Shown here one piece after another: positions 10,170 through 21,960 of a DNA stretch of 64,000 nt (positions within the stretch are counted from its first letter, which is position 1; every line of letters begins with the position of its first letter). Source of the stretch: Diphasiastrum complanatum (Eukaryota > Streptophyta > Lycopodiopsida > Lycopodiales > Lycopodiaceae). The position numbers and the translations under genes are program-made. Location of the stretch: assembly GCA_029204225.1 (NCBI GenBank), contig CM055105.1, forward strand, positions 12,184,404 through 12,248,403. Direction: 5' to 3'. The notes below the pieces were generated by a model, which did no database searches, was not told where the DNA came from, and was given only the letters and a program-made list of their open reading frames with translations.

Positions 10170-11020
10170 CTGTACGGATTTAGAATAGTAATTGAAGTAC
10201 TCAAAGTGTTGGTTTCATTTGGATCACAAAATCAATGTACATAGAGAGGACAAACTCGAGATTGCCAATGAGCTCCAAAATAATCTATCTTCTCATTATG
10301 GGAGCTTGGAATACATAGCAAATGTGACTTCCTTTGTGAAGTTAGGTGGATTTCCAGCATGTAATATAGTGTGATTGTGCTTTGATTATCACAATATATG
10401 ATTGTTGGTTGTAGCTGAGCAAGGTTGATATCTGCTAGTATATTTTTCAGCCAAATTGCCTCCTTGGTAGCATTTGTGGCAGCTATGTATTCCGATTCAG
10501 TTGATGATAATGCTACCGAGGACTGTTTTCAACTGTTCCATGAGATTGGGCCTTGATTGAATAAGAATACAGATCTAGAAGTCAATTTTTTGTTGTTTAT
10601 ATCTCATGCCCAATCTACATCTGTATAACCTTCAAGAATGTTGGCAGATTGACCCTAATAGATGCATTGATTTTTTGTTGCTTGGACATATTTCATGACC
10701 TTCATGGGTGCTTTCCAATGGATTGGCCCTGGATTCAATAGGAACTGGCTAAGTGAACTGATTGAGTATGCAAGGTCGGTCGGGTGCAGAGCATTGCATA
10801 CATCAGTGAGCCGATAAAAGAATGAAATCGATATTGTTTCATCTCCTCCTTTTCTACCTCGGTTTGAGGACATTGTTCCTATGATAGTTTCAGATCGGGG
10901 TCGAGTGGAAAAAAACTCGATTTGCAGTTGGTCATCTCATGTTTTTCCAGCATGTTAGTGAGATATCGTTGACTGATGTAGATCTGCCTGCTTGATCAAT
11001 TTTTTAAGTAAGTTTCTAAT
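10170..11020 (-). pseudogene. Copia reverse transcriptase tail and RNase H, minus strand
   Basis: Minus-strand reading gives, in order, a reverse transcriptase C-terminal connection region (PTDLAYSISSLSQFLLNPGP, about 10,800-10,720), a Copia RNase H segment (LEGYTDVDWA), SSVALSSTESEYIAATNA (about 10,530-10,470), and finally YCDNQSTITL (about 10,400). These are hallmark Copia RNase H motifs, including conserved Asp and Glu residues. Stops interrupt it. There is no polymerase core, so it is a 3' fragment. It is flanked by the 5'-end repeat at 9,806-10,100 and a plus-strand fragment at 11,235, so it is part of a mosaic. Confidence 0.75.
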
Positions 11021-11234
11021 GGAAAATTCTGGAAAAGAACCTAGGGAGGGTCAAGAAGTTCAATTTACTTTGTGTTCATTGATTTTCTCAAGAGTAGTCA
11101 ATAGAGTGAAAAATTGGCAAAAGTAGTCTAGCTTCAAATTTCTTTTGATCCTTACAGGCTCTCAAGGAGAGAGTGAATTAGACCTCGGTGAGTCTAGAAG
11201 TAGCATTTGGATCTAAGAAAGTTGATTTTTAGCT

Positions 11235-11400
11235 CAAGCTTGAGTGCTTTATTCTTGGTGGAAGGGCCACTTTGCATCCAAATGCTACAAGAGGCAAAAT
11301 GCGCTAGAGGAGAGCAAACAAAAGCATGGAGTTTGTTCCATTTTGAAGAATGATGTTTGCATAGCAAAAGGATTTAAACATGGAAGATTGTTTAAATTGG
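11235..11400 (+). pseudogene. Copia zinc-knuckle fragment
   Basis: The plus strand reads GHFASKCYKRQ at about 11,265-11,300, the second half of a Copia gag CCHC knuckle; the first cysteines are degraded (SWWK). The frame continues into KGFKHGRLFKLEAN, which resembles the stretch before Copia integrase, implying an internal deletion of protease. Confidence 0.5.
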
Positions 11401-12040
11401 AAGCTAATATTGCTTTTGATAATGTGAGCTTGGCAAAGGAGGAGATCACTGAAGTGGAGATCTTGGCAAAGTGTGATCTTGTTAGCAATGAGGAGGAGCA
11501 TAAAAAAGAGGAAGATCCCGAGGATCAGCTCAAATCATGAGAGTTTTAAGGAGGTCCTCAATGACAAAGGCCGAGTCATCAAATTGCATGCAAATAGTCC
11601 ATTCAAGTGTGCATCTTGCAAGGTGTTGAGCATTGGAGAGTCTACTATCTTTGAATACTATTTGGATAGTATTAGTAAACATGAGGTGACTTGTTTCTTA
11701 TCTTTAAGATTTATGGTTTTGATTACTTTGTATGACAAGACAATGAAATGGGATGCTTTGATATCATTTGTTGTTGATAGGGCAATTCCATTGGATAACT
11801 ATTTTTGTAATAGTTTGAATAGAGTCATAAAAGATGAAACATACTTTGTTTTAAAAATCTTTGTGTCCACATGCTTTGTGCATGATCATTCCAATGTAAG
11901 AATCAAAGAGACTATCCTACTTCAATGATAGGAATAATGGTAATGTTTTGCTCTTCAAGGAGAGTTTGTAGAATCTACATGTTTTCCACCAAAGAAGTTG
12001 TCAATGGTGGAAATGTGCTCTTTCAAGAGTGGAAGATTTG
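11400..12040 (+). pseudogene. Unidentified Copia-associated ORF block, plus copy
   Basis: Inverted partner of 8,990-9,620. The open frame at 11,473-11,928 (151 codons) includes FKEVLNDKGRVIKLHAN, FKCASCKVLSIGEST and NSLNRVIKDET. No known domain is recognised. A CxxC pair (FKCASCK) might bind metal, but this is only an inference. It follows the Copia zinc-knuckle fragment. An alternative is a host gene fragment captured by a retroelement. Confidence 0.45.
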
Positions 12041-12830
12041 AAATTGATGTAGGGACTAGAAATTGTCACTTCACTTGCCATGCTAGTATTCCTTCCCTCC
12101 TTAAAAAATCATGTGTGTTAGAAAATGATTTATTCATCTGAGAAGGACCAATAATGCCTATAGCAACATAAAGAGAACATTCTCCATTCCCATCAATTTC
12201 TTTACTATCATAGGCATCTTCATATGCCTCACAGTCAATGTTATGATCTTTATTATGATTGAAATGTCATTCTACACCATAGTGATGTTGTCTTGTCACT
12301 TTCTTAAGATCATAGATCTAATCCAAAATGCTCATGCTGGTCCTCAGTTACATTTTGTAACGAATGTTGCTCATCCATGCCTATTGCTTCAAACTAATTT
12401 TCAATACCATATTGGAATTGACTCTGACCATGATATTCACCTCATTGAACTCTAGTTCATTTTGAACATCGAATGGTTTAGTTACATCTTCTTCGGTCCA
12501 ACCATCAATGACTTGTTTGAGTTGATCCTCATATTGTTGGTTGTCATTGAAATTTTCAGAGTGGTGGTCAAGCTGAAAATCATCTTATAGTCCTGATACT
12601 AATAGTCATCAACGAAGACCCTGATTACAATGTTCACTATAATCCTCACATTTGTGAAGATTTTGCAAAATCTAGCTTGATTAGTTTATACTTTCATGTA
12701 CATATGTAAATCTCACATGTGTGGAGCATGTTCCCACGTGTGGAGGGTAGGCCTAATCATTTTAGCTCATTTGTGATGAGTTTGAATAGTCAATAGGCCT
12801 CAGATTTGAGATCTAGTGAGATAGTGACAC
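12041..12830. other. Unassigned non-coding stretch
   Basis: AT-rich sequence between the Copia block and the tandem repeat. Only short, interrupted frames occur. Nothing is recognised. Confidence 0.3.
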
Positions 12831-13090
12831 TTGTCACATGATGTTAGGATTGAAATGCACCTATTTGGCCCAATCACATTTAGAGACATATATCACAAGG
12901 CCAATCACCTTAAGAGGTTCATTACATGTGGCCCAATCATATTTAGAGGTGCACATTTGTCACATGGTGTTAGGATTGAAATGCATCTATTTGGCCCAAT
13001 CACATTTAGAGGCATAGATCACAAGGCCAATCACCTTAAGAGGTGCATTATATGTGGACTAATCATGTTTAGAGGTGCACATCATCAAAC
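12831..13090. repeat. 127-bp tandem repeat with shorter inner repeats
   Basis: Two adjacent units begin TTGTCACATG at 12,831 and 12,958. Inside each, the phrase GGCCCAATCACATTTAGAGG recurs in degenerate form about every 30-40 bp, and decayed copies continue to about 13,150. No coding role is seen; the open frame across it is a by-product of the repeat. Confidence 0.75.
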
Positions 13091-13149
13091 TATGATGTGG
13101 AGATCATGAGGTCCAATCATGATGAGAGGTGCAAATCTAGGGGTCCAAT

Positions 13150-14356
<1,207 letters not shown>

Positions 14357-14689
14357 CAACAAATTTGAGTGGAAAATAGTCAAGTTTGTCCAAGAATCTC
14401 AAGTTATGAGTGATCTAGTCAAGATTGGTGGAAAACTAGGACATTGTTTTTATTTAAATCTTCAAATCCATTCCAACTCTCAAGAGGTAGAGTCATTGAT
14501 CTTGATTGAGTCCAATAGGGGTGATTGGGTCTGATTTTGGTGTGATTTGATGCAAATTTAGTGCTCCTTAATCTTTGTGATCTAGGCAAGGTCCCTTTTC
14601 CAAGGTGGCTAGTTTGTTGGTTGAAGATTGATTATTAGATTTGTGATCTAGATCTTTTGTAGATCTTTTGAGGCAAAAATGGAAGGTCC

Positions 14690-15540
14690 AAATCAAGGTG
14701 CTACTATTTTTGTGGCATGATGGGGCATTTGTCCTTTAAGTGCTACAAGAAGAAAAACGATGAAGGTAAGTAAAAGGAAAGCCAAGTATGATGCAACAAT
14801 CAAGGTAGAGATGGCTCTATTAAGGAGGAGTCTCTCATGGCATACATGGATGCACCAACAATATCTATGGAGGAAAATCCTTGGTGGATAGGACAAAGTC
14901 ACATATCACTTGCAAAAGGGAGTGTTTTTCTTCATTCACATTATAAGTTCTAATTATTCCAATCTTGTTTCAAATGGTGTTGAATGTGTGATTCATGGAA
15001 TAGGAACCATTCCTATTTGGCTTGGATCAAGGAACAATGCAAAGCTTGAAATGTGTTGTATTTCCCTTCATTTTCTAGAAATGTGTTGATTGTGAGTCAA
15101 TTAGTTGACAAAGGATGTAGTGTCAAGTTTGATTGCAATGTTTCTTTATCGGAAAAGGAGGGAAAGTCATTGCAGAAGAGATTAGAGATGGTAGGCTCTT
15201 CAAGCCTAATATCTGTATGAGAACTAATCTCATCTTGGAAGTGAAGGAAGCCAAGGGAGAGCTCATTTCTCAAGAGAGAATGGTGCACTCAAATCTCAAT
15301 TATGTGGATGATGACTCTTATGTTCACATCAAGAATAATGTTTCTTATGTGATTGAAAGTGTTGCAAATGGCAGTGATGTCAGAGACTTCAAGGATCAAG
15401 GAGGAGCACCAAGAAGATGATCTTGAGGAGCCATCTCAAGGTTCAAGTGTGCCAAGGATTGAGGAGGAGAGTCCTTCTCAAGTTATGATTCCAAGAATAA
15501 TCTCAAGAGACATGGATGAGCCTATGTGTCTCACATTTTA
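14690..15540 (+). pseudogene. Copia gag-pol fragment (zinc knuckle to pre-integrase)
   Basis: At about 14,697-14,745 the plus strand encodes CYYFCGMMGHLSFKC, a CCHC knuckle with one extra residue between the first two cysteines. ENPWWIGQSHIT (about 14,875-14,910) corresponds to the protease WWIDSGATSHIT with the active site lost. KVIAEEIRDGRLFK (about 15,165-15,210) resembles the pre-integrase segment. Then comes an acidic, Glu- and Asp-rich part to 15,540. Stops and frameshifts are frequent. A new primer site at 15,867 starts another element just downstream. Confidence 0.6.
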
Positions 15541-15806
15541 AGGGAAAGATGAGCACATTTCAAGTGGTATAAATCTCATGCTTGCTTCTCTTATGTCATT
15601 TGATGAATCAATTTGCTTTAGTGAGACTCTTGCATCTCAAAGTTGGAGTAAAGCCATACTACTTGAGTATGATGTCTCTATTGAGAACATAATTGATGTT
15701 CTTAATGGTTTGAAATTGATTTAGATCAATTAGAAAGCGAATGGTTATTTCATCAAATGTATGCTCTTGAGTCTTGCAATAGCAAGAGTGATTTCTTCAC
15801 TCATAG

Positions 15807-15866
15807 TGTGAAAAATTATCTTGTATTTTGGGAGTTTGGATCCATTCAAGATCCACTTTTTTCACA
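15807..15866 (+). mobile_element. Very short LTR candidate (60 bp)
   Basis: Starts TGTGAAAAATTATC and ends CACTTTTTTCACA directly before a tRNA-Met primer site. The ends are partly inverted repeats of each other. A near copy, without a primer site, is at 45,837-45,900. It may instead be the tail of a longer LTR; the left edge rests only on the TG and the partial copy. Confidence 0.4.
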
Positions 15867-15878
15867 TGGTATCAGAGC
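15867..15878 (+). other. Primer-binding site, initiator tRNA-Met
   Basis: TGGTATCAGAGC, an exact match to the common Copia primer site, abuts the CA end at 15,866. The gag ATG lies about 1.1 kb downstream at 17,006. Confidence 0.8.
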
Positions 15879-17005
15879 TAGTTGGCTGTTATTTTTAGTA
15901 AGTTCTCCATTTATGGTGATATTTGGATGTTTGATCAAGTTCTAGCATGATTATGCATTGCATTGTTGATCAAATCTTACTAACTTTTGTTTGTTGAGTT
16001 GAACTTGTGGATCAAAAGCATATTTCAGGTCTATTGAAGATCGGAGGCTGAGAAGAAGCTATTTTGGATCAGATCATAACACCTAATCATTTTTTGATTG
16101 TGAGGCTTGTGCATATTCAATAATAACAATGTTCTGTTCAATCTATTGTTGACAATCTCCACTTCTGTGGATGAACACTCTCCTTTGTGGATGAACACTG
16201 AACCTTCTCCTTAAGTGGATGACAAATACTCTTTGAGTGATTTTTTAATGCTCCAAAAGGCTGAGCAAAGCTCCCACTTGGATGAAAGATCCCCTTTTGG
16301 GTGAACAGATTGTCAACAATCTTTTGCATAAATTTTGGTGTATTTTGTTGAGCATGTAAGTAACTCTCCTTATGTAATTCGATTGGAGCATTTTTTGGAA
16401 GGTTTTAACCATTATGAAAATGTGTTTTCAGGTTCTTAACAGGTTGAGGAACATTCTCATGTGAAGTGCTCTTAGATCTACATCTAAACATCAAGATTTG
16501 ACAAGCTAGTGAAGCTAGTCTCGTGATTCACTAAGTGTGCTCTTTCATTCACCTCCAAAGCTTGTATTTATCACTTGCTGGAGTGTATAAACTTTTAGAA
16601 GTGTGGTTTACATTTGGTTTTACATGTTGAATCAATATCTTAGTGCGTTGATCATGTGTTGATCAAGTTTCTTCAATTCTAGGTATTCTTGGCAACCTAG
16701 TCTTGTGTATTTTCTAAGAATGCAAGTAGCTTACCATAACTTGATTTGATCACTTGCTAGAAAGTTTGAGAGCTTAAGCAAGAGTGTGTTCAGGTTGGTT
16801 TGAGTTTGTAATCCATTCTTAGTGTGTGCAAAATGTTGCATGTGTTTCAATCTTCCTTTCTATGCTTGGAAACCAGCAAGGTTCAAGATAGAAGTGTCTT
16901 AGGGTCCTAGATTTTCTGAGATCTCCTTATCCATCATTTGTTGAGAGAAAAGTGAGTGCTAGATGCATTAGGACAGAGCCTAAAAGTTGCAGAATCATTA
17001 TATTC
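15879..17005 (+). other. Copia leader (non-coding)
   Basis: Sequence between the primer site and gag. Around 16,140-16,330, TGGATGAACACTC-type phrases recur in degenerate form (also GTTGACAATC near 16,145 and in inverted form near 16,310). No gene seen. Confidence 0.4.
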
Positions 17006-17871
17006 ATGGCTTCCAATGGTGGGATCATGTTAGAAACTAATGATAGGTTGAGTTCATCAAACTACTCTACTTGGAAAGTGAGGATGGAATTCTTACTTGA
17101 GTTGAATGAACTCATGGACATAGTTGCAAGAACTGAAGAGAGACCACCCACAGTTCAAGAGCAACAAAGGTTTGATAAGAAGGCTAAAAGGGCTCTTCAT
17201 ATCATTAAAATGAATGTTACCAATGAGCTTCTCAAGGAAGTTGGTAAGTGTCAAAGTGCAAGTGAGGCATGGAATGCCTTGAAGAAACTCTTTGAATCAA
17301 AGTCCACATCTAGGGTATTGACTCTAAGGAGGCAAATATTTTCTAGTAGACAGAGAGAGGGAGAAAGTGCTCATGTAGTCCTTAAGTGATGATCTAGCAT
17401 GCATTGATGGAAGCATAAAAGTTGGTGAAATTTTCCAGGTTATGTTGAATGGTTTGCTATATGAACATGCTAACCTTGTGCAAAGTTTTGTCATTCAAAG
17501 AGTCTTGCCAAGTGTGGTTGACTTGCAAGAAATCTTATTGGCTGAAGAACATAGGTTGCAATCAAAGCTTGATGGTGCATCCTTGCAAGGTGGAGGCTTT
17601 CTTCACAAAAGGCAAAGTCAAAGGCAAAAGTAAAGGCAAAGAGAAATGGTCCAAAGGTGGTAACTCGGATCATGATTATCACTCTTCCTCCTCTTCTACT
17701 TTTTTTAGAAAGAAAGAAAAGTCAAAGTTCAAGTGCTTTTATTGTGGGATAAAAGGTCATTTTGCAAATGAATGTCATAAGAAGCAAAGTATCTCGGAAG
17801 TTTATGTCTTAGAGACGCGTTCATCTCGGAAGTCTTTATCTTTCTCTGATAAAATCGATGAGACCAATTGA
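17006..17871 (+). pseudogene. Copia gag with UBN2 region and zinc knuckle
   Basis: I take the start as ATG 17,006 (MASNGGIMLETNDRLSSSNY); the upstream GTG of the same frame lacks support. Residues 15-35 carry the Copia gag signature SSNYSTWKVRMEFLL. ASEAWNALKKLFESKSTSR follows, the UBN2-type core. Frameshifts near 17,385 and 17,610 move the reading through three frames. The last holds a Lys/Ser-rich linker and an intact CCHC knuckle CFYCGIKGHFANEC at about 17,740-17,780. Downstream pol is missing: sequence from 17,872 on is unrelated. It follows a primer site at 15,867, so it is the 5' part of a truncated element, and one of the better-preserved Copia gags here. Confidence 0.8.
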
Positions 17872-18359
17872 GTATATGTGTGAACTAGACTCCTTTGAAA
17901 CTTCACGGGCGTAAGCGATGGAGGAACGCTCTCATGTTTGCATCAATCTATTTCTCACTCGCATATTTGGAGGAGGCAAAAGGAGAGCTTCCATGAAAGC
18001 CTTTGATCTCGACTTGCCAGCCTTGATACTATTACAATTGAATTGAATTCGGATTCAAGAAATATGATATTCTTGCATAGGCAATCACACAACGAATTAT
18101 TAACGCCTGTTGATGTTCTGTGAATTCTGCTGCCTGCACCAAATTAACCAGCATCACTATGTCTTTCAACGCGTAGAATCGAAAAAAAAAAAAATGCCCA
18201 ACCACAGACTGAAACACGCCATGATTGCCTCCGGGCAACAACAACAAACTCAAGAGACGTTGGATCGCATTAACCAATCAGTTGGATGATCAGATTCAAG
18301 AAGTAATTAATTTTTTCTTGTGGATCGTGATGGCGCTTGTATTCTCAGATTGGCAGCAA
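17872..18359. other. Unassigned stretch
   Basis: Follows the truncated Copia gag. Only short frames occur on either strand and nothing is recognised. Confidence 0.3.
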
Positions 18360-18545
18360 CCACAAATGATGTGATCTAGAATCCAAACACACACAAAAAA
18401 ACGTAAAGGGATGATTGTGAACGACAAACAACAACGTCTCTTTCTTTTTATGTGTATTTTCGTGAGGAATGCGTCGTATATTTTGAATGTAGTATAAATT
18501 CAAAAATACCGCATAATGTACGGTCCCCAACGAAGCACAGATGAC
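18360..18545. repeat. Dispersed repeat, copy 1 (shared with 44,355-44,480)
   Basis: The phrases AAACGTAAAGGGATGATTGT, GTGTATTTTCGTGAGGAATG and TACGGTCC appear in the same order and orientation at 44,355-44,480. At the second site it adjoins GC-rich palindromic modules, so it may be part of a non-autonomous transposon. Confidence 0.55.
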
Positions 18546-18790
18546 CGATTATGCGATTTAATCCTCCTGTTTTGCCTTCGTTTACACCTCAAAGTGATAA
18601 TAACGGTTGTGTAAGACACCTCAATTATCTCTTATAATTAGACCATAACATACCTATAGCTTCAAATCAGCTTAGAATGTATTGTTTAGACAGGCTTCTA
18701 CCTGTTCATGATAGCATACTAGAATTTATTGTTCACTGTATACTGGTCGACTGAACCATAATATATGATTGTGTGGCCTGTGCCTACCCA

Positions 18791-18938
18791 TTAGTTTTTT
18801 TTTTCAACTGATTATTGCGATGGAAAATTAACTTACGAGTAAGAGCATAGATGAGGCATGACATTAGTTTTTTTTTCAATTTAATATTGCAAAGGAAAAT
18901 TAAAGAACGAGTAAGAGCATAGATGAGGCATGACATTG
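18791..18938. repeat. 73-bp tandem duplication
   Basis: Two units start TTAGTTTTTTTT at 18,791 and 18,864. Both end ATAGATGAGGCATGACATT. No coding content. Confidence 0.75.
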
Positions 18939-19706
18939 GGGGACCGTTATGCAAGGATCAAAACAAAATAATTTGGTTCGAAAATACAAGAGGGAGAAGG
19001 CCACAAGGGTGCAAAGGTTGAAAAGGAAGGAAGAGAGGGAGGGGAGCAAGGCTTCGGTTGGCAATGGAATTTCTTATTTGTTTACACAATTAATTAATTA
19101 ATTAACGCGAGATTATTGTATCATCAAAAGTTTAGATGTGTGCGAGAGTTGATGTGAGTTTTTTTTTTGGGAAAAACTTCAAATTGAAGGCCACTAAAAA
19201 ATATTTGTTTACAAAATGAGATTTCAATGTATTTATTCTCAATCACACCACCTCCAAAAAAACAAAGCAAAAGTGAAAATGGACATCGATCACAAGAACA
19301 TACATAACTTCACCAATTCATGAACTTAACAAAAATAGATTTGAATTCAAACAAAGACAGAGATCTACTAATTCATAAATTTGCAATCAAAGAATGCGGC
19401 CAAAAGTATAACTAAAAATTTGTAAAATTAAAAATAAAATAAAATAAACAACAAAAACTATAACCAACTATATAAGGAGCAGTTTCACTAAGATGGTCAT
19501 TTTGTTACATAGCACCTCCAAATTAGAAAAAATTAATCCCTCAAAAAGCTAAGATCAATGGCTACTGATCTAAAACCAAAAAAAATCAAACAAAAAACAA
19601 TGGTTACTAAGTCTGAAATTAATATAAAAACAATAATTATCTAGTAATTAAACATTCTATTAAAGCTTAAAAAAAAAAAAAGCATCGAATCTATTTAGAA
19701 TTTAAT
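18939..19706. other. AT-rich leader or spacer
   Basis: Very AT-rich, with A-tracts and a TTAATTAATTAA stretch near 19,085. By position, the right part should be the leader of the minus-strand chromovirus whose primer site is at 19,707. No gag is recognisable. Confidence 0.35.
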
Positions 19707-19718
19707 ACTCTGATACCA
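19707..19718 (-). other. Primer-binding site, tRNA-Met type (chromovirus, minus)
   Basis: The minus strand reads TGGTATCAGAGT, five bases from the LTR end at 19,724. It shows that the LTR at 19,724-20,751 acts as a 5' LTR in the minus direction. Confidence 0.7.
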
Positions 19719-19723
19719 AAAAT

Positions 19724-20751
19724 TGTCACATACTAATCATAGCGTCTTTAACAAGTAGAGGTGAAGAAGTCCTCCAAATCCAAGGTAGAGCCTCCAAATG
19801 TCCTCCAAGCAACCTGCAAGCTTCAAGATGCTCCCCAACTCCAAGCTATGATGCCTCCACCTGCAAGTAAGCATCTGCAAGCCTCCAAGGATCTCTCTTC
19901 CACCTGTGTCCCTACTCTTTAATCACAAAGATAGATAACAAGCTGGCCTCAAGTATTCACCACCCAACCATAGCTAGATCCGAGCTCCAAGCAAGACCTA
20001 TCTAGCACCCCCTTGCTAACCATAAACGAATCACAAGCATACCACAACACTCCATAGCATACTTATGTCTCATACCATAAGCAAGATCCAAATCTTAAGC
20101 ATACTACCACAAGAAAGCACTCTACACACTAGTAGCAACACTAGAGCATAAGCAAAGCAACAAGAGAGATCTCTCCCTCCCAATGGGCGCCCTACTACCC
20201 TCATATAGATGGCCCATGGACCCCTCCAATGCACTATGGAGTTCCATGCTCATCCAATGAGAGAGAGAGAAGCCTAGGGGAGTTAAAGAACCTCCAAGAG
20301 CCTCCATAGGCTTATGGAATGTCAAGAGACTCCTCCATAACCTATGACTCTTTGAATGCCTTTCTTGTGGGAGTTGGGAACTCAATGGACACTTTAGAAG
20401 GGCACCCTCCTACTAGGTCCCATTGCCCAAGTTGTGCAAGTATATTTTGGTCCTAGACCAATAAAGTGATATGGTTCAAGTTGAGGCCCAAGGTTTAGAA
20501 AAATAGTCATCCAATGACTTTCTAACACCTCTCTAGGTTCCATACCTCCATCCAAGGCATAGACACCTATCTGCCCTTAACCAAGGACACTAGTACCTTA
20601 AGCTAAGACACCTATCCTTAATACTAAGGATACCCATTATCCAAGGGTCACGTGACTCCATACCTCCGACTAAGGTATAGTCACTTGTCTGCCCTTATCC
20701 AAGGGGACATACCCTTAATCCTAAGAGTACCTTGCCATTTAGCCCCCAACA
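19724..20751 (-). mobile_element. Chromovirus LTR, minus strand (about 1.03 kb)
   Basis: Bounded on the plus strand by TGTCACATAC and CCCCCAACA, so the minus strand starts TGTTGGGGGC and ends GTGACA. Most of it matches, inverted, the right-hand LTR at 23,620-24,167. Pol C-terminal sequence lies before it and a primer site after it in the minus direction, an order not found in a simple insertion. Confidence 0.65.
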
Positions 20752-20828
20752 CTAAATGGACTAATAGGGGTCTGAAGTACAGCTAGTTACATAGATATGT
20801 AGCATTCCTTCCCCCTAAACTTAAATTT

Positions 20829-20976
20829 TTCCTTGTAGGAAAAAATTTGAAAAATTCTTCTGGAGATCAGCCTCTTTTTCCCAAGTATCCTCCTCTTCTG
20901 ATTTGCCCCTCCACCTGACTAAAAAATTCCCAAAGCACTCTACTCCGTAGAGTCATCTATCGGCTATTAACAATCT
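20829..20976 (-). pseudogene. Chromovirus pol C-terminal fragment, minus strand
   Basis: An inverted copy of about 23,480-23,620, the chromodomain end of integrase. It includes TCTACGGAGTAGAGTGCTT and the region around the GGAGGGGCAAATC phrase. Homology ends at GATTGTTAATAG (plus 20,964-20,975), where the plus-strand reverse transcriptase begins, so the two elements meet head to head with almost no spacer. Confidence 0.7.
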
Positions 20977-21960
20977 GGTTGCCAAGAGGATGGGATTCTA
21001 AGGTTTTGCGTCGACTATAAGAAATTGAACAAGGTAACCGTTAAGAATAGATATCCACTACCGCGGATGGATGATCTAATAGACTATCTTGGTGGTGTTA
21101 GGTACTTTACCAAGATAGATCTAAGATCAGGCGACCATCAGATACGCATTACGGCAGAAGATATACCAAAAACCGGGTTTCGAACTCGCTTTGGTCACTA
21201 CGAATTTTTGGTGTTGCCTTTTGGTTTGAACAATGCACCGGCAACTTTCCAACAGATGATGAACGATTTGTTCAGGCCATATTTGGAAAGATTCGTAGTG
21301 GTATTCTTAGATGATATCCTAGTGTTCAGTAAGACTTTGGCGAAACATAAAGAGCATCTTAGGATTGTCTTGGACATTGTAAAAAGGGAAAAGCTCTTTG
21401 CCAAAGAGTCTAAGTGTGAATTTTTGCTAAGGAATTGTCCTACTTGGGGCATAAGATTTTAAAACGGGGAGCGGAGATTGAGGCCGATCGTATCCAGAGG
21501 GTTATAGATTGGCCTATTCTCACCACAGTTCGGGAAATCAAGTCTTTCTTGGGGTTTGTAGGATTTTTTCGTCGGCATATTCCCCAATTTGCTTGATTGG
21601 CATTTCCCCTTACCCAGGCCTTGAAAGGCTATAAGAAGCTAAGCCGGAGAGCTAAGAGTCACTAGTGGTGTGGACGGAGGATATGAATAATTGTTTTGAG
21701 TTGCTTAAGAAAAGTGTCACTTCGGCACTAATACTAATCATTGGCAATCCTAATAAGGCTTTTGTGGTTCGGATCGATGCCAGTGATTATGCTATTGGAG
21801 TTGTTTTGATGCAATGATGGATATCTTGTGGCTTATGAAAGCAAGAAACTCAATCATGCTCGGTCTAGGTATTGTACCTACGAGAAGGAATCGTTTGCAA
21901 TCGTTCATTCCTTGAAAATTTGACGAAATTATTTGTATGGAGCCAAATTTGAAGTTTGAC
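20977..21960 (+). pseudogene. Chromovirus reverse transcriptase and RNase H
   Basis: Gypsy-type polymerase. The open stretch 21,025-21,462 has [16 protein letters not shown], then [15 protein letters not shown], then [17 protein letters not shown], then the active-site motif [11 protein letters not shown]; Leu replaces the usual Ile before the Asp pair. The N-terminal part of pol is absent because the element starts at the inverted junction (20,976). A frameshift near 21,440 leads into the IKSFLGFVGFFRRHI connection region, and RNase H begins near 21,770 with the catalytic-site motif VVRIDASDYAIGVVLMQ. Stops near 21,595 and 21,815 disable it. Confidence 0.85.
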
